A stretch of DNA of 64,000 bases from Haloarcula ordinaria (lineage in GTDB: Archaea > Halobacteriota > Halobacteria > Halobacteriales > Haloarculaceae), in contig NZ_CP119789.1 in NCBI RefSeq assembly GCF_029338275.1, positions 1,550,001 through 1,614,000 of the forward strand, given 5' to 3'. Each line of letters begins with the position of its first letter. The first letter of the stretch is position 1. Below the pieces are notes generated by a model, which saw only the letters and a list, made by a program, of their open reading frames with translations, was not told the origin of the DNA and searched no databases. Below are positions 34,935-43,420 of this stretch, piece by piece. Position numbers and translations under genes: made by a program.

Positions 34935-35209
34935 CCGACACGACGACGACTGTCGTCCTCGCCGGCGTTCGCCTGGCGGTGTTGCTCCTTGGCGCGACCA
35001 TCACCTACTACAGCGCCGTCGCGTACCGCCGGACCGGGGCGGAGTACCTCCGGAACGCGTCTATCGGGTTCGCTATCATGACGCTTGGCGTCCTGGTCGA
35101 AGGTGTGCTGTTCGAGATTGCAGGCCTGAACCTCGAGGTCGTCCACATCGTCGAGTCCGTCGCCATCGGCATCGGCTTTCTCGTGCTCCTCGTCTCTCTC
35201 CGGCAGTGA
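34931..35209 (+). CDS. DUF7521-like small membrane protein (second paralogue)
   Basis: The product is 92 residues with three hydrophobic helices: VVLAGVRLAVLLLGATITYYSAVAY, LRNASIGFAIMTLGVLVEGVLFEI, and HIVESVAIGIGFLVLLVSL. The YRRTGAEYLRNASIGF stretch mirrors the preceding gene. Its GTG overlaps the upstream stop in GTGA, so both are translated from one mRNA. Confidence 0.8.
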   Translation: MTDTTTTVVLAGVRLAVLLLGATITYYSAVAYRRTGAEYLRNASIGFAIMTLGVLVEGVLFEIAGLNLEVVHIVESVAIGIGFLVLLVSLRQ

Positions 35210-35277
35210 CACGGCCGGCCTAGCGACTGCGCCGCCGGCACTCCGGAACTATAACCCAGGGCGCACAACGCCTCCCC

Positions 35278-35667
35278 ATGCACTTCGACCACGCCGGCAT
35301 CGCCACCGACGACGCCGACGCGCTCGCGGACCTGTACGCCGCCGCCTTCGACGCGCCGGTCGTCCACGAGGAGACCTTCGACGGGATGCGCGTGACGTTC
35401 CTGGACCTCGGCAACGGCTACTTCGAGCTCCTGGAACCGCTCCCGGACAGCGACGGGGCGATAGCCACCTACCTCGAACGACGCGGGCCGGGCATCCACC
35501 ACCTCGCGCTCGCTACGGACGACATCGAGGCGACCCTCGAAGTCGCCGTCGAGGCCGGTATCGACCCCATCGACGACGAACCGCGGGCCGGTGCGTGGGG
35601 GCACGAGGTCGCCTTCCTCCACCCGAAGTCGACCGGCGGCGTGCTACTCGAACTCGTCGAACACTGA
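35278..35667 (+). CDS. mce: Methylmalonyl-CoA epimerase
   Basis: The product is 129 residues, a glyoxalase/VOC-fold protein. Metal-binding positions are His5 (MHFDHAGIA), the His pair in GIHHLALAT and Glu near the end (GVLLELVEH). It interconverts the R and S forms of methylmalonyl-CoA, feeding the mutase whose large subunit is at 31084. A copper-related block lies between the two genes. The start at 35278 is the only sensible one. Confidence 0.9.
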   Translation: MHFDHAGIATDDADALADLYAAAFDAPVVHEETFDGMRVTFLDLGNGYFELLEPLPDSDGAIATYLERRGPGIHHLALATDDIEATLEVAVEAGIDPIDDEPRAGAWGHEVAFLHPKSTGGVLLELVEH

Positions 35668-35680
35668 CGCCGGGTTCGGG

Positions 35681-36454
35681 CTACTCCGTTCGGTCGCGCC
35701 CACCGCGGAACTGGTCGAACAGGTCCGCCGCGCCGTCCGTCAGGTTCTCGGGCGGCTCTGCGAACCACGCCGCGCCGACGAGTTCGGACTCGTCGACGTC
35801 GAGAGCGCCGCTCTCGTATCCGGCCCGGAAGTAGACGTCGAGCGTGTGGACCGACCCCTCGGCGTCGGTGTCGGGGTAGTACTTGCTGTGGACGACGTCC
35901 TCGACGCCGGTGATGGTACACCGGATTCCGGTCTGTTCGTGGACCCGGCGGACCGCCGTCTCCTGCATCGACTCGTACTGGTCTGCCTTCCCGCCGCCGG
36001 GCAGCGCCCACAGGTCCGCGCCCCGACCGAGCACCAGCAGCACCCGGTCGCGGGTGTCCCGGTTCGCCGTCTCTGGGATGTTCTCGTTCAGCGCCGGCAG
36101 CGACTCGCCGTCGCGGGTGACGAATACGACGCTGTTGCCGTCGTAGCCCGTCCCCTGGGTCGCGGCGTAGACGTCGGCGTACTCCTCGGGCGAGAGTTCG
36201 AACGTCTGCTCTGTGACAGGGACCTCGTCGTACGCCGCTTCCAGTCGGTCCAGGCGCTGGTCGACGTTGACCTGGTTTATCTTGTCCGCCAAATCGACGT
36301 CCGTCTCGCGGGGTTCGGGCACCTCCAGCTCCTCGAGTTCCTGCCGGGCCGCGTCGTCGAGCTCGCTCTCGTCGATGGTGAAGCCGCCGGCCGACTGCTC
36401 GTCGTCGGCGTCAGGGGCCGCCTCCTCGCTGTCTCGCTCGCCGTCGCCAGTCAT
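35681..36454 (-). CDS. NUDIX-fold protein with degenerate catalytic box
   Basis: The product is 257 residues from the ATG at 36454. The first 100 residues are acidic and helical with no clear family. The NUDIX fold (about 130-245) contains GGGKADQYESMQETAVRRVHEQTG. In the canonical box (GX5EX7REUXEEXGU) the RE is RR and the second E of the EE pair is Q, so one metal-binding Glu remains. Hydrolase activity may be weak or lost. It is convergent with the epimerase gene. Confidence 0.78.
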   Translation of the reverse strand: MTGDGERDSEEAAPDADDEQSAGGFTIDESELDDAARQELEELEVPEPRETDVDLADKINQVNVDQRLDRLEAAYDEVPVTEQTFELSPEEYADVYAATQGTGYDGNSVVFVTRDGESLPALNENIPETANRDTRDRVLLVLGRGADLWALPGGGKADQYESMQETAVRRVHEQTGIRCTITGVEDVVHSKYYPDTDAEGSVHTLDVYFRAGYESGALDVDESELVGAAWFAEPPENLTDGAADLFDQFRGGRDRTE

Positions 36455-36563
36455 ACCGTGTCGTTCCCGCCGACGCGGATAAGTGAGGCGGTCTGACGTG
36501 TCGCCGGGTCGACCAGTATCGAGGACATAAAGGCCTATTACCGCCCCGTGTGAGGAGTCGCGC

Positions 36564-37532
36564 ATGCAGGCAATTGTTCTCGCAGGCGGGTACGCCACGC
36601 GGCTCTGGCCCGTCACGAGGAACCGTCCGAAGATGCTCCTCCCGGTCGGGGAGTCGACGGTCATCGACCGCATCCTCTACCAGCTCGAAGACGACGACCG
36701 GATCACGGACGTCTTCGTCAGCACGAACGAGCGGTTCGCCGAGGAGTTCGAGGCTCACATCGAGGAGACCGGCCTGGAGAAACCCCAGCTGTCCGTCGAG
36801 AGTACCGAAGACGAAGACGAGAAGTTCGGCGTCGTCGGCGCGCTCGCCCAGCTCGTCGAGCGTGAAGGCCTCGGCGACGACGACCTCCTTGTCGTGGCCG
36901 GCGACAACCTGATGGGCTTCGACATCAGCGAGTTCGTCGACTACTTCGAGGAGTACGGTGACCCGACGCTGGCGGCCTACGACGTCGGTTCGCTGGAGAA
37001 AGCGAAGTCCTACGGCCTGGTCCAGCTCGAAGACGACCAGGTCGTCGACTTCCAGGAGAAGCCCGACGACCCCAAGAGCACGCTCGTCTCCATCGCCTGT
37101 TACGCGCTCCCGTCCGACTCCATCCTGTTCGACGAGTACCTCGCCGGCGACAACAACCCGGACGAACCGGGCTGGTTCCTCCAGTGGCTGGTCGAGCGTG
37201 GCCCGATCCGCGCGTTCAGCTTCGACGACGTGTGGTTCGACATCGGCGAGGCCGAGAACTACCTCGAGGCCGTCGCCTGGAAACTTGGCGGCGAGAACAT
37301 GATCGCCGACGACGCCACCCTCACGAACACCACGCTCGGCGAGAACGTCCACGTCCTCTCGGGGGCCCACGTCGAGAACTCCCACCTGGAGGAGACGGTC
37401 GTCTTCGACGGTGCGACCATCGTCGACTCTGACGTCCACAGCTCTATCGTCGACCGCGAGGCCCACATCGAGAACCTGGACCTCTCGGGTGCGCTCATCG
37501 GCGCCCACAGCGAAGTCTCCCACGAGGGCTGA
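36564..37532 (+). CDS. Sugar-1-phosphate nucleotidylyltransferase
   Basis: The product is 322 residues. The nucleotidyltransferase start is AIVLAGGYATRLWPVTRNRPKMLLPVG (residues 3-29 in outline), followed by the substrate-binding VVAGDNLMGF and FQEKP. C-terminal hexapeptide repeats (about 245-320) form a left-handed beta-helix. It activates a sugar-1-phosphate with NTP for glycan or S-layer glycosylation. The exact sugar is not clear. It has its own promoter region after the divergent NUDIX gene. Confidence 0.9.
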   Translation: MQAIVLAGGYATRLWPVTRNRPKMLLPVGESTVIDRILYQLEDDDRITDVFVSTNERFAEEFEAHIEETGLEKPQLSVESTEDEDEKFGVVGALAQLVEREGLGDDDLLVVAGDNLMGFDISEFVDYFEEYGDPTLAAYDVGSLEKAKSYGLVQLEDDQVVDFQEKPDDPKSTLVSIACYALPSDSILFDEYLAGDNNPDEPGWFLQWLVERGPIRAFSFDDVWFDIGEAENYLEAVAWKLGGENMIADDATLTNTTLGENVHVLSGAHVENSHLEETVVFDGATIVDSDVHSSIVDREAHIENLDLSGALIGAHSEVSHEG

Positions 37533-37654
37533 TTCGCTGCCACACCGGTCGCTCTCCGTTTCTCAGTTCCCTGGCCGACCAGTCTTCCAGCCGTAACTCG
37601 GTTCACGGTTCGAACGCTCGACTTCGCCGTCAGCGAAGTGGCGTCGACTCCGCG
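37533..37654. other. Short intergenic region
   Basis: I see no gene, repeat or hairpin of note in this convergent space. Confidence 0.4.
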
Positions 37655-37783
37655 TCAGTCCGCGCTGTGTCGCGGGACGTACTGACAGTCGGTACAGCCC
37701 CAGGTCGCGCCATCGAAGGAGATGACGCCTGAACAGTCGGGACAGCGGTACGCTTGGGTCGCGGCTTGGTGTTGCGTTGCCAT
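37655..37783 (-). CDS. 42-residue zinc-ribbon protein
   Basis: This ORF runs from ATG 37783 to TGA 37655. The product begins MATQHQAATQAYRCPDC, with four Cys (14, 17, 30, 33) in two CPDC/CTDC knuckles that should bind one zinc ion, and ends YVPRHSAD. A TATA-like TTAATATCC lies about 28-30 nt upstream (37811-37819), fitting leaderless expression. Small zinc-finger proteins of this size are common in haloarchaea and often act in stress or regulation, but no specific role can be read here. Confidence 0.78.
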   Translation of the reverse strand: MATQHQAATQAYRCPDCSGVISFDGATWGCTDCQYVPRHSAD

Positions 37784-37911
37784 TGAGTTACTTCAGTCAG
37801 TCAACGGATATTAACGTTGTTATAATATTGGCGATATTGTTTAAGGCCATTCAAGGAGGGTATAGGTGAAAGCACGCGGGTAGCGGTGGTTCGGCGGCGG
37901 GGCCGGCCGAC

Positions 37912-38631
37912 CTACGCGAGGAACGCGTCGTGAATCTCGAGCGAGCCGCGAGTGCCGTCCCACGTGGTCTCGTACTCGAGTTCGATGCGCCGGCTCATAT
38001 GCGGGCCGTCGGTCACCAGCGTCTCGAACTCGCCGCCCTCCCCGAGGATGTGGACGCCGTACTCCTCGTTGAGCGCCTCGAGCTCGTCGAGCGCGTCGGC
38101 GTCGAGCGTGCGCCCGAGCCACGACTCGTCGAGGCCGTAGGCGGCCACCTGGATGATGCGAATCTCGAACCCGGCGTCGAGCATCGCGTCGGCGAGGTCA
38201 CGGGGGTCCTGTTGCCAGAGCGGGGCGAACAGTTCCGCCTCCAGTCGTTCGGCCATCGCTTCGATGCGCGTCGTCTGGTACTCGCTCTCGACGGCACCGG
38301 CCGTGAGACCGCCGATACCGCGGTCCAGTTCGCCGTCGAGTTGCCGGAGGGCGGCCTCCAGGGGCTCCAGCTCTTCGTCACCCTGGACGCCCGAGTCCGG
38401 GACGTCGTCGGCCTCGAAGTCCTCCGGTTCCACCTCCATCAAGGGGATACCGATGCTCTCAGCGGCCAGCGCCGCGAGCCGCGTCGCCGGGACGTGATAC
38501 ATGTAGGAGTCGCCGTCGGGGTGGACCGTCACCAGCCGCTCGACCGGATAGCCCCGCTCGAGCGCCCGGTAGAGCGCCCAGGAGGAGTCCTTGCCGCCGG
38601 AGAACAGCGAGACCCACGCGCCGTCTGACAT
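37912..38631 (-). CDS. dph6: Diphthine-ammonia ligase (Dph6) family
   Basis: The product is 239 residues from the ATG at 38631. The ATP-PPase loop SGGKDS is residues 11-16, and the signature HILGEGGEFETLVTDGP, with the EGGEFET core, closes the catalytic domain. It amidates diphthine on elongation factor 2, the last step of diphthamide synthesis. The start is set by the SGGKDS motif; frame extension to 38925 is rejected. It lies downstream of the DUF373 gene on the same strand (49 nt gap). Confidence 0.88.
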   Translation of the reverse strand: MSDGAWVSLFSGGKDSSWALYRALERGYPVERLVTVHPDGDSYMYHVPATRLAALAAESIGIPLMEVEPEDFEADDVPDSGVQGDEELEPLEAALRQLDGELDRGIGGLTAGAVESEYQTTRIEAMAERLEAELFAPLWQQDPRDLADAMLDAGFEIRIIQVAAYGLDESWLGRTLDADALDELEALNEEYGVHILGEGGEFETLVTDGPHMSRRIELEYETTWDGTRGSLEIHDAFLA

Positions 38632-38680
38632 GGGCGGGCCTAGCCGGTGGGCGGCTAAATCGCTGTCTATCGACGCCCCC

Positions 38681-39805
38681 TCAGTCGGCGACGTCGCGCT
38701 CGATGTCGGTCTGGCTGACGTACGCCGCGACGCGGACGCCGATGAGGCTGATGAGGATGCCTGCGAGGATGAACACCGCCAGTCGCTGGCCCGACTCCAT
38801 GGTGAACTGCTGTATCTCGACGATGCCGAGGTCGGTCTGCGTGACGACGAAGGGGTCGAAGACGCCGCCGCGTTCGAGGAAGTACGCCGAGAAGCCACGG
38901 ACAACCAGCCCGACCGCGACGGCACCGAACGGCAGGTTCACGTACGCGCTGCGGATGCCCTCTTGCTCGAGGAGTTCGTCGAGCAGCCGCCCCACAGACG
39001 CTGCCAGCGCCGCCGCGGTGAGCCAGGGGACGCTGTCGAACAGGAACATGTTCGCGAGGAGGAACGGGCTCGTCTCGCCGACGGCCCCGACGCCGAGCGC
39101 CCCGGCGAACAGGCCGACGAGCGAGAGGCCGCCGGCGACGACATAGGTGACGAGCGACACCTGGCCGGAGTACAGCCCCTCGCGAATCTGCGTCGGGAGC
39201 CGCGAGAGGTAGTCGTCGATACCGAGGCCCTTGTAGATGAGGAAGACGCCGAGGGCGGCCGCGATGGCTCCGACGGCCATGGTCGTGCTCTCGACGACCA
39301 CCAGCAGCATCGGGAACGCGAGCATGACGATGCCGATGGGGACCAGCACCGTCTTCCGGAGCTCCTCGTCGCCGAGGAACTGCTTGAGGAGGTAGTACGT
39401 CGACTCGATGTCCCGGGCCTGCCGGACGACGACGCGGTCCACGGCGTCGACGCGCACCCGGCTCTCGATGATGGGGACCAGCCGTTCGTCCTCGGCGCTG
39501 TCGACCACGACGACCGCCGAGTCCGGGTCGTACTCCTCGATCAGGTCGTCGGTCTGTCTGGCTATCTGCCGGTCGGCACCGACGCTGTCCGTGCCGCCCC
39601 CCACGACGGCGACGACGGCGTCGGTCCCGTCTTGCTGGAGGTCGTCGGTGACCCGGAGGCCTTCGAGCAGGCAGTTGACACGGCTGTCTTCGGGGTCGAC
39701 GACCCCTGTTTCGGCTATCAACTGCTCGACGGCCGCCGTTCCGACGACGGGGCACTCGTCTGCGACCGGGCTGTCCCGGTCGATACAGACGACCAGCGTG
39801 GTCAC
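38681..39805 (-). CDS. DUF373 family membrane protein
   Basis: The product is 374 residues. The N-terminal soluble domain has LVVCIDRDSP, CLLEGLRV and VAVVGGGTDSVGADRQIA, typical of DUF373. About seven hydrophobic helices follow (from about 150), one with FLIYKGLGIDDYL, to a C-terminal acidic tail. It is an archaeal family of unknown function. The start is ATG at 39805. A MITE-like repeat lies in the region upstream of this start. Confidence 0.9.
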   Translation of the reverse strand: MTTLVVCIDRDSPVADECPVVGTAAVEQLIAETGVVDPEDSRVNCLLEGLRVTDDLQQDGTDAVVAVVGGGTDSVGADRQIARQTDDLIEEYDPDSAVVVVDSAEDERLVPIIESRVRVDAVDRVVVRQARDIESTYYLLKQFLGDEELRKTVLVPIGIVMLAFPMLLVVVESTTMAVGAIAAALGVFLIYKGLGIDDYLSRLPTQIREGLYSGQVSLVTYVVAGGLSLVGLFAGALGVGAVGETSPFLLANMFLFDSVPWLTAAALAASVGRLLDELLEQEGIRSAYVNLPFGAVAVGLVVRGFSAYFLERGGVFDPFVVTQTDLGIVEIQQFTMESGQRLAVFILAGILISLIGVRVAAYVSQTDIERDVAD

Positions 39806-39888
39806 AGTGTTGGAGAGACACCCCCGAGATAAAAATCCCTCGCGCCGTTCACCTGCAGTATCTGGGTCCGGAGTACTGGATTTGGAGC

Positions 39889-40117
39889 GCCAGAAAGCCC
39901 CGCCCGCTGGGCGACGTTCGCACGAGCGTCGCTCTTGGGCAGCCCATCAGAACTCTCCGATTTCTGAGGACAACGCAAGCACCGCCGGAGTGAGCGGAGC
40001 GAACGACGAGGAGCGCAACGAGGTCGTTCGGAAGACCGGAGGTCTTCCGTGATGACGAAAGCCGGCGACGCCGTCTTTCGAACCACCCCCGAGTCCAGCG
40101 GGTCGGGGTTTTCTGGT
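39889..40117. repeat. TIR-flanked structured intergenic element, copy 1
   Basis: The ends pair as a 21-bp helix: 39890-39910 with 40095-40116, with one bulged base and one G-U type pair. Inside are hairpins at 39948-39966 (one mismatch), 40029-40049 (9 bp, GGA loop) and 40056-40080 (10 bp with one mismatch), plus an alternative hairpin near 39911-39932. A conserved purine-rich stretch (39967-40020) links hairpins two and three. The same layout occurs at 47242-47454. It lies between the stop of sppA and the start of the DUF373 gene. It may be a MITE or a structured RNA gene. Confidence 0.8.
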
Positions 40118-40156
40118 TGTTTCTCCGATTTCACAGCATACAACGCTACTAGCCGT

Positions 40157-41152
40157 TCACTGGCGGAAGGAGAGCCCGTCGACGTCCCCGTCGACGGCAC
40201 TGGCGAGGCCGGCACCCAGCGCGAACGCGGTCCGCTGGGCGCCGCCGCGGAGCCGTCCCAGGACGCCGCGCTGGGGCTGGAACTCGGCGATGGCGACCGG
40301 TTCGTCGAGCAGGTCCTCGACGCGGTCCTCGACGTCTTCGCGAGTCCCGATTCGGTCCACGAGCCCCCGTTTGTGGGCATCGGTGCCGAGGAACACCCGG
40401 GCCTCCGTCGCTCTGATCTCCTCGGCGTCCATCTCGCGGCCTTCGGCCACCGTCTCGACGAACTGGTCGTAGTAGTCGTCGACGATGCCCTGGAGGTACT
40501 CGCGTTCCTCCTCGCGCATCTCCTTCAGCGGGACGCCGGCGTCCTTGTAGTCGCCGGCGGTGAACTGCTCGTAGGAGAGGCCGGCGCGGTCGGCCAGGTC
40601 TTTGGCGTTGACCCGCGAGCCGATGACGCCGATGGAGCCGACGATAGAGCCCTCGCGGGCCCACAGCTCGTCACAGCCGGCGGCGATGTCGTAGCCCCCG
40701 CTGGCACAGACGTCGGTGGCGTAGGCGACGGTCGGCCCCTCGAAGCGCTCCGCGGCGAGGCGGATGTCCTCGCTCGGGACGATTTCGCCACCCGGCGTGT
40801 TGAGTTTCAACAGGAGCGCCTGGGCGCCCTTGTCCGCGTCGGCGCGTTCGATTTGCTCGACGATATCGTCGGCCGCGGCACCGACCGGCGGACTTGTGAG
40901 GCCGCCCCCGCCGTCGCGGGTTATCGGTCCCTCGACGGCGACCTCGGCGACGTTGTGCGACGGCGCGATGTAATCGGCGACGTTGCCACCCAGGCGCAGT
41001 GCGGCGACGACGACGCCGATGACCAGCAGGACGCCGAGCAACTCAGCGAGGTCGCCCGGGACGGCGACGAACAGCACCCAGCCCAGGACGGCGGCGACGA
41101 CGGCCACGAACCCGACGACGAGCAGCCGCACCGCTGTCTCGCCGTATGTCAC
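40157..41152 (-). CDS. sppA: Signal peptide peptidase SppA (S49)
   Basis: The product is 331 residues. Two N-terminal hydrophobic helices (about 8-30, 37-55) anchor it. The S49 domain has Ser in CASGGYD (about residue 151) and Lys about 52 residues later in AGDYKDAG (about 203), forming the Ser-Lys dyad, with LNTPGG and GSIGVIG in between. It removes leftover signal peptides in the membrane. The start overlaps the PAC2 stop in ATGA, and the two genes are cotranscribed. Confidence 0.9.
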   Translation of the reverse strand: MTYGETAVRLLVVGFVAVVAAVLGWVLFVAVPGDLAELLGVLLVIGVVVAALRLGGNVADYIAPSHNVAEVAVEGPITRDGGGGLTSPPVGAAADDIVEQIERADADKGAQALLLKLNTPGGEIVPSEDIRLAAERFEGPTVAYATDVCASGGYDIAAGCDELWAREGSIVGSIGVIGSRVNAKDLADRAGLSYEQFTAGDYKDAGVPLKEMREEEREYLQGIVDDYYDQFVETVAEGREMDAEEIRATEARVFLGTDAHKRGLVDRIGTREDVEDRVEDLLDEPVAIAEFQPQRGVLGRLRGGAQRTAFALGAGLASAVDGDVDGLSFRQ

Positions 41153-41889
41153 TGGTACATCCCCAGCGGCCGCGCGCTCGTACTCTCCTCGCTGTCCTGG
41201 AGCTGCTCGGCCAGGCGCGCCTTCGCATGGCGGATCTGCTCGGCCTGTTCGACCAGCACGTCGGTCTCGATGTCGACGTCGATGAGGGGGCCGATACCCT
41301 CCGAGAGCAGCCTGCGGGCGGCCATCGGGTCCGGGAACTGCCGGTCCGCCTCGACGACCAGGCCGACGCTGGTCATGCCGGCGGTGTTCGCCTCGTGGAT
41401 GAGCGCGCCGGTCGGACCGGTGATGGCGCCGGCCTCCGTGGGCACGTCGATGCCCGCCGATTCGAGGAGCGGCGCCCCGTCGCCCGTCGAGACGCCGTAC
41501 ACGGACGGTTCCTCGCCCCCCTCGAGCTCGGTCGCCATCCCGCTCAGGAACACCGGCGTCGCGTTCACGCTCTCGAACCAGCCGACGACACAGCTGGAGA
41601 ACTGCGTCGCGCCCGACGGTGAGATGGGGGCTTCACTCTGGAGGACGAGCAGGTCGGTCGCTTCGTCGGCGTAGAACCGGACCGGCGACCGAATCTGTGG
41701 GTCGCCCTCGGCGTAGACGCCGATCTCCGGGAGTCCGTCGCAGTGGGCCGAGGCGTAGTGGTCCATGTCGTACACCTCGACCAGGTGGTCGGCCGCGATC
41801 TTCCCGACGAGGCCGACGCCGGGGAGTCCCTCGACGAGTGTCGGTTCGTCCAGCGTGATGTCCTCACGGTGGACCTCAACGTGTGCCAT
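41149..41889 (-). CDS. PAC2-family protein (proteasome assembly chaperone-like)
   Basis: The product is 246 residues from the ATG at 41889. The conserved start is EGLPGVGLVGKIAADHLVEV, followed by the DLLVLQSEAPISP and GAITGPTGAL motifs and a C-terminal acidic coiled region. The fold matches PAC2, whose eukaryotic members help assemble the proteasome; archaeal ones may assist large complexes. It precedes sppA with a 4-nt overlap. A longer frame to 42204 overlaps the divergent methyltransferase and is rejected. Confidence 0.88.
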   Translation of the reverse strand: MAHVEVHREDITLDEPTLVEGLPGVGLVGKIAADHLVEVYDMDHYASAHCDGLPEIGVYAEGDPQIRSPVRFYADEATDLLVLQSEAPISPSGATQFSSCVVGWFESVNATPVFLSGMATELEGGEEPSVYGVSTGDGAPLLESAGIDVPTEAGAITGPTGALIHEANTAGMTSVGLVVEADRQFPDPMAARRLLSEGIGPLIDVDIETDVLVEQAEQIRHAKARLAEQLQDSEESTSARPLGMYQ

Positions 41890-41989
41890 GCCACCGCGTT
41901 CGACTGCCGTGGCAATGAAAGGCGGGGTGGGTTGGCGACCACACGGCGGTCCGAAACCCACAAGCGACCCCCCGGCCAACCCCGGACCC

Positions 41990-42898
41990 ATGGAACTACC
42001 CGACCGGTATCGCCCCATCGTCGACGATTTCGAGGCGTTCCGCGCGGCCTGCCAGCGCCCGCTTCCGTCGGTGGTCCGGGTCAACACCATCAAGGCCAGC
42101 GTCGCGGACGCTCGGGCGGCACTCGACGAGGCCGACATCGCCGCCGAGCCCGTCGACTGGCACGACCGGGTGCTCGTCCTGCCCGACGCCCCGCCGGGGA
42201 ACAACTGGCCGTACTTCCACGGCTGGATTCACGGCCAGGAAGAGGTGTCGGCCGTCCCGGCGACGGTGCTCGACCCCCGACCCGGCGAGCGCGTCTGGGA
42301 CGCCTGTGCCGCGCCGGGCAGCAAGACGACCCAGGTGGCCGCCATGATGGACGACCGCGGCGAGGTCGTCGCCAGCGACAACAACCTCGGCCGCATCTCG
42401 GCGCTGCGGTCGAACACCGAACGCCTCGGGGCGACGAACGTCGCCGTCACGCACGAAGACGCCCGCAATCACTCGCTGAAGCCCTTCGACGGCGCGACCT
42501 ACGACTGCGCGCTGGTCGACGTGCCCTGCTCGTGTGAGGGGACCATCCGGAAGAACCCCGACGCCTTCGACGACTGGTCGTTGTCGCACGTCAAGGGCAT
42601 CTCCGGCGTCCAGAAGGGCATCCTCGCGCGGGCCGTGCAGGCGACCGACCCCGGCGGCACGGTGGTCTACTCGACGTGTACGTTCGCGCCAGAGGAGAAC
42701 GAGGCCGTGCTGGACCACGTGCTGGGCGAAGAGGACTGCGAACTCGTCGACTACGACCTGCCACTGACCCATCGGGATGGTATCACCGAGTGGCAGGACG
42801 ACGAGTTCGACCCGAGCGTCGCGAAGGCGAAACGCATCTACCCGCACCACAACGACACGGGCGGGTTCTTCTGTGCGAAACTGGAGGTGACGGGATGA
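41990..42898 (+). CDS. RNA m5C methyltransferase (NOL1/NOP2/Sun, Trm4-like)
   Basis: The product is 302 residues. AdoMet motif I is VWDACAAPGSKTTQVA, then the two catalytic Cys are in DVPCSCEGT and STCTFAPEENE. It methylates cytosine-5 in rRNA or tRNA. The usual PUA-like RNA-binding part is encoded separately by the next gene, which overlaps it by 4 nt. The start at 41990 is preferred over open-frame extension to 41765. Confidence 0.92.
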   Translation: MELPDRYRPIVDDFEAFRAACQRPLPSVVRVNTIKASVADARAALDEADIAAEPVDWHDRVLVLPDAPPGNNWPYFHGWIHGQEEVSAVPATVLDPRPGERVWDACAAPGSKTTQVAAMMDDRGEVVASDNNLGRISALRSNTERLGATNVAVTHEDARNHSLKPFDGATYDCALVDVPCSCEGTIRKNPDAFDDWSLSHVKGISGVQKGILARAVQATDPGGTVVYSTCTFAPEENEAVLDHVLGEEDCELVDYDLPLTHRDGITEWQDDEFDPSVAKAKRIYPHHNDTGGFFCAKLEVTG

Positions 42899-43401
42899 GC
42901 AACGACAGCACGAAGTTCACGCGACTGCCCGCGACCGACGCCGAGCGCGATGACGAGGGCAGAGCGACTCGCGCGGAAGTGCTCGACTTCTGGGACGACC
43001 GGTTCGGCGTCCCGCCCGAGACCTTCGCGGACCACGCGTTCTGGGAGCGCGGCGCGGGCAAGATATGGCTCTCGCGGGCCGACCCACCCTCGCCCGTCGA
43101 CGTCGAGGGTCTGGGGATGACGTTCCTCAGAACCCGCCAGGAACACTGGAAGCCGACGCTCGAAGCCGTTCAGCGCTTCGGCGAGCACGCGACGGAGAAC
43201 GTCATCCACCTGAGCGAGGGGGAAGCCGAGGCGTTCGTCGCCGGCCACGGTCAGGACCTCGACTGGGACGGCGACTGGGGCTACCTCGTCGTCACCCACG
43301 ACCTGGCCGGCGCTCCCGAACCCGTCGGTGTCGGGCTGTACGTGTACGGCGAACTGCGCTCGCAGGTACCGAAGGGGCGACGGCGTGACCTGGACGGCTG
43401 A
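42895..43401 (+). CDS. PUA-like partner of the RNA methyltransferase (DUF7122-like)
   Basis: The product is 168 residues from the ATG at 42895. It begins with a polar region, then RAEVLDFWDDRFGVPPETF, WLSRADPP, TFLRTRQEHWKPTLEAVQRFG, HLSEGEAEAFVAG and GYLVVTHDLAG. This order matches the PUA-like tail of NOP2/RsmF-type methyltransferases, which holds the RNA substrate. The ATGA overlap with the methyltransferase gene points to a two-piece enzyme. The domain call is from pattern, not a search. Confidence 0.75.
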   Translation: MSNDSTKFTRLPATDAERDDEGRATRAEVLDFWDDRFGVPPETFADHAFWERGAGKIWLSRADPPSPVDVEGLGMTFLRTRQEHWKPTLEAVQRFGEHATENVIHLSEGEAEAFVAGHGQDLDWDGDWGYLVVTHDLAGAPEPVGVGLYVYGELRSQVPKGRRRDLDG

Positions 43402-43420
43402 CCGCCGCGAGTCCGGTCGC

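Noticed and set aside
39802..40380. Hypothetical protein frame across repeat copy 1
   Set aside because: It reads through the structured element and into sppA; the similarity to the frame at 47219-47485 reflects shared DNA repeat, not a protein family.
40049..41674. 541-codon frame antisense to sppA and the PAC2 gene
   Set aside because: No motifs, and both overlapped genes have clear family signatures.
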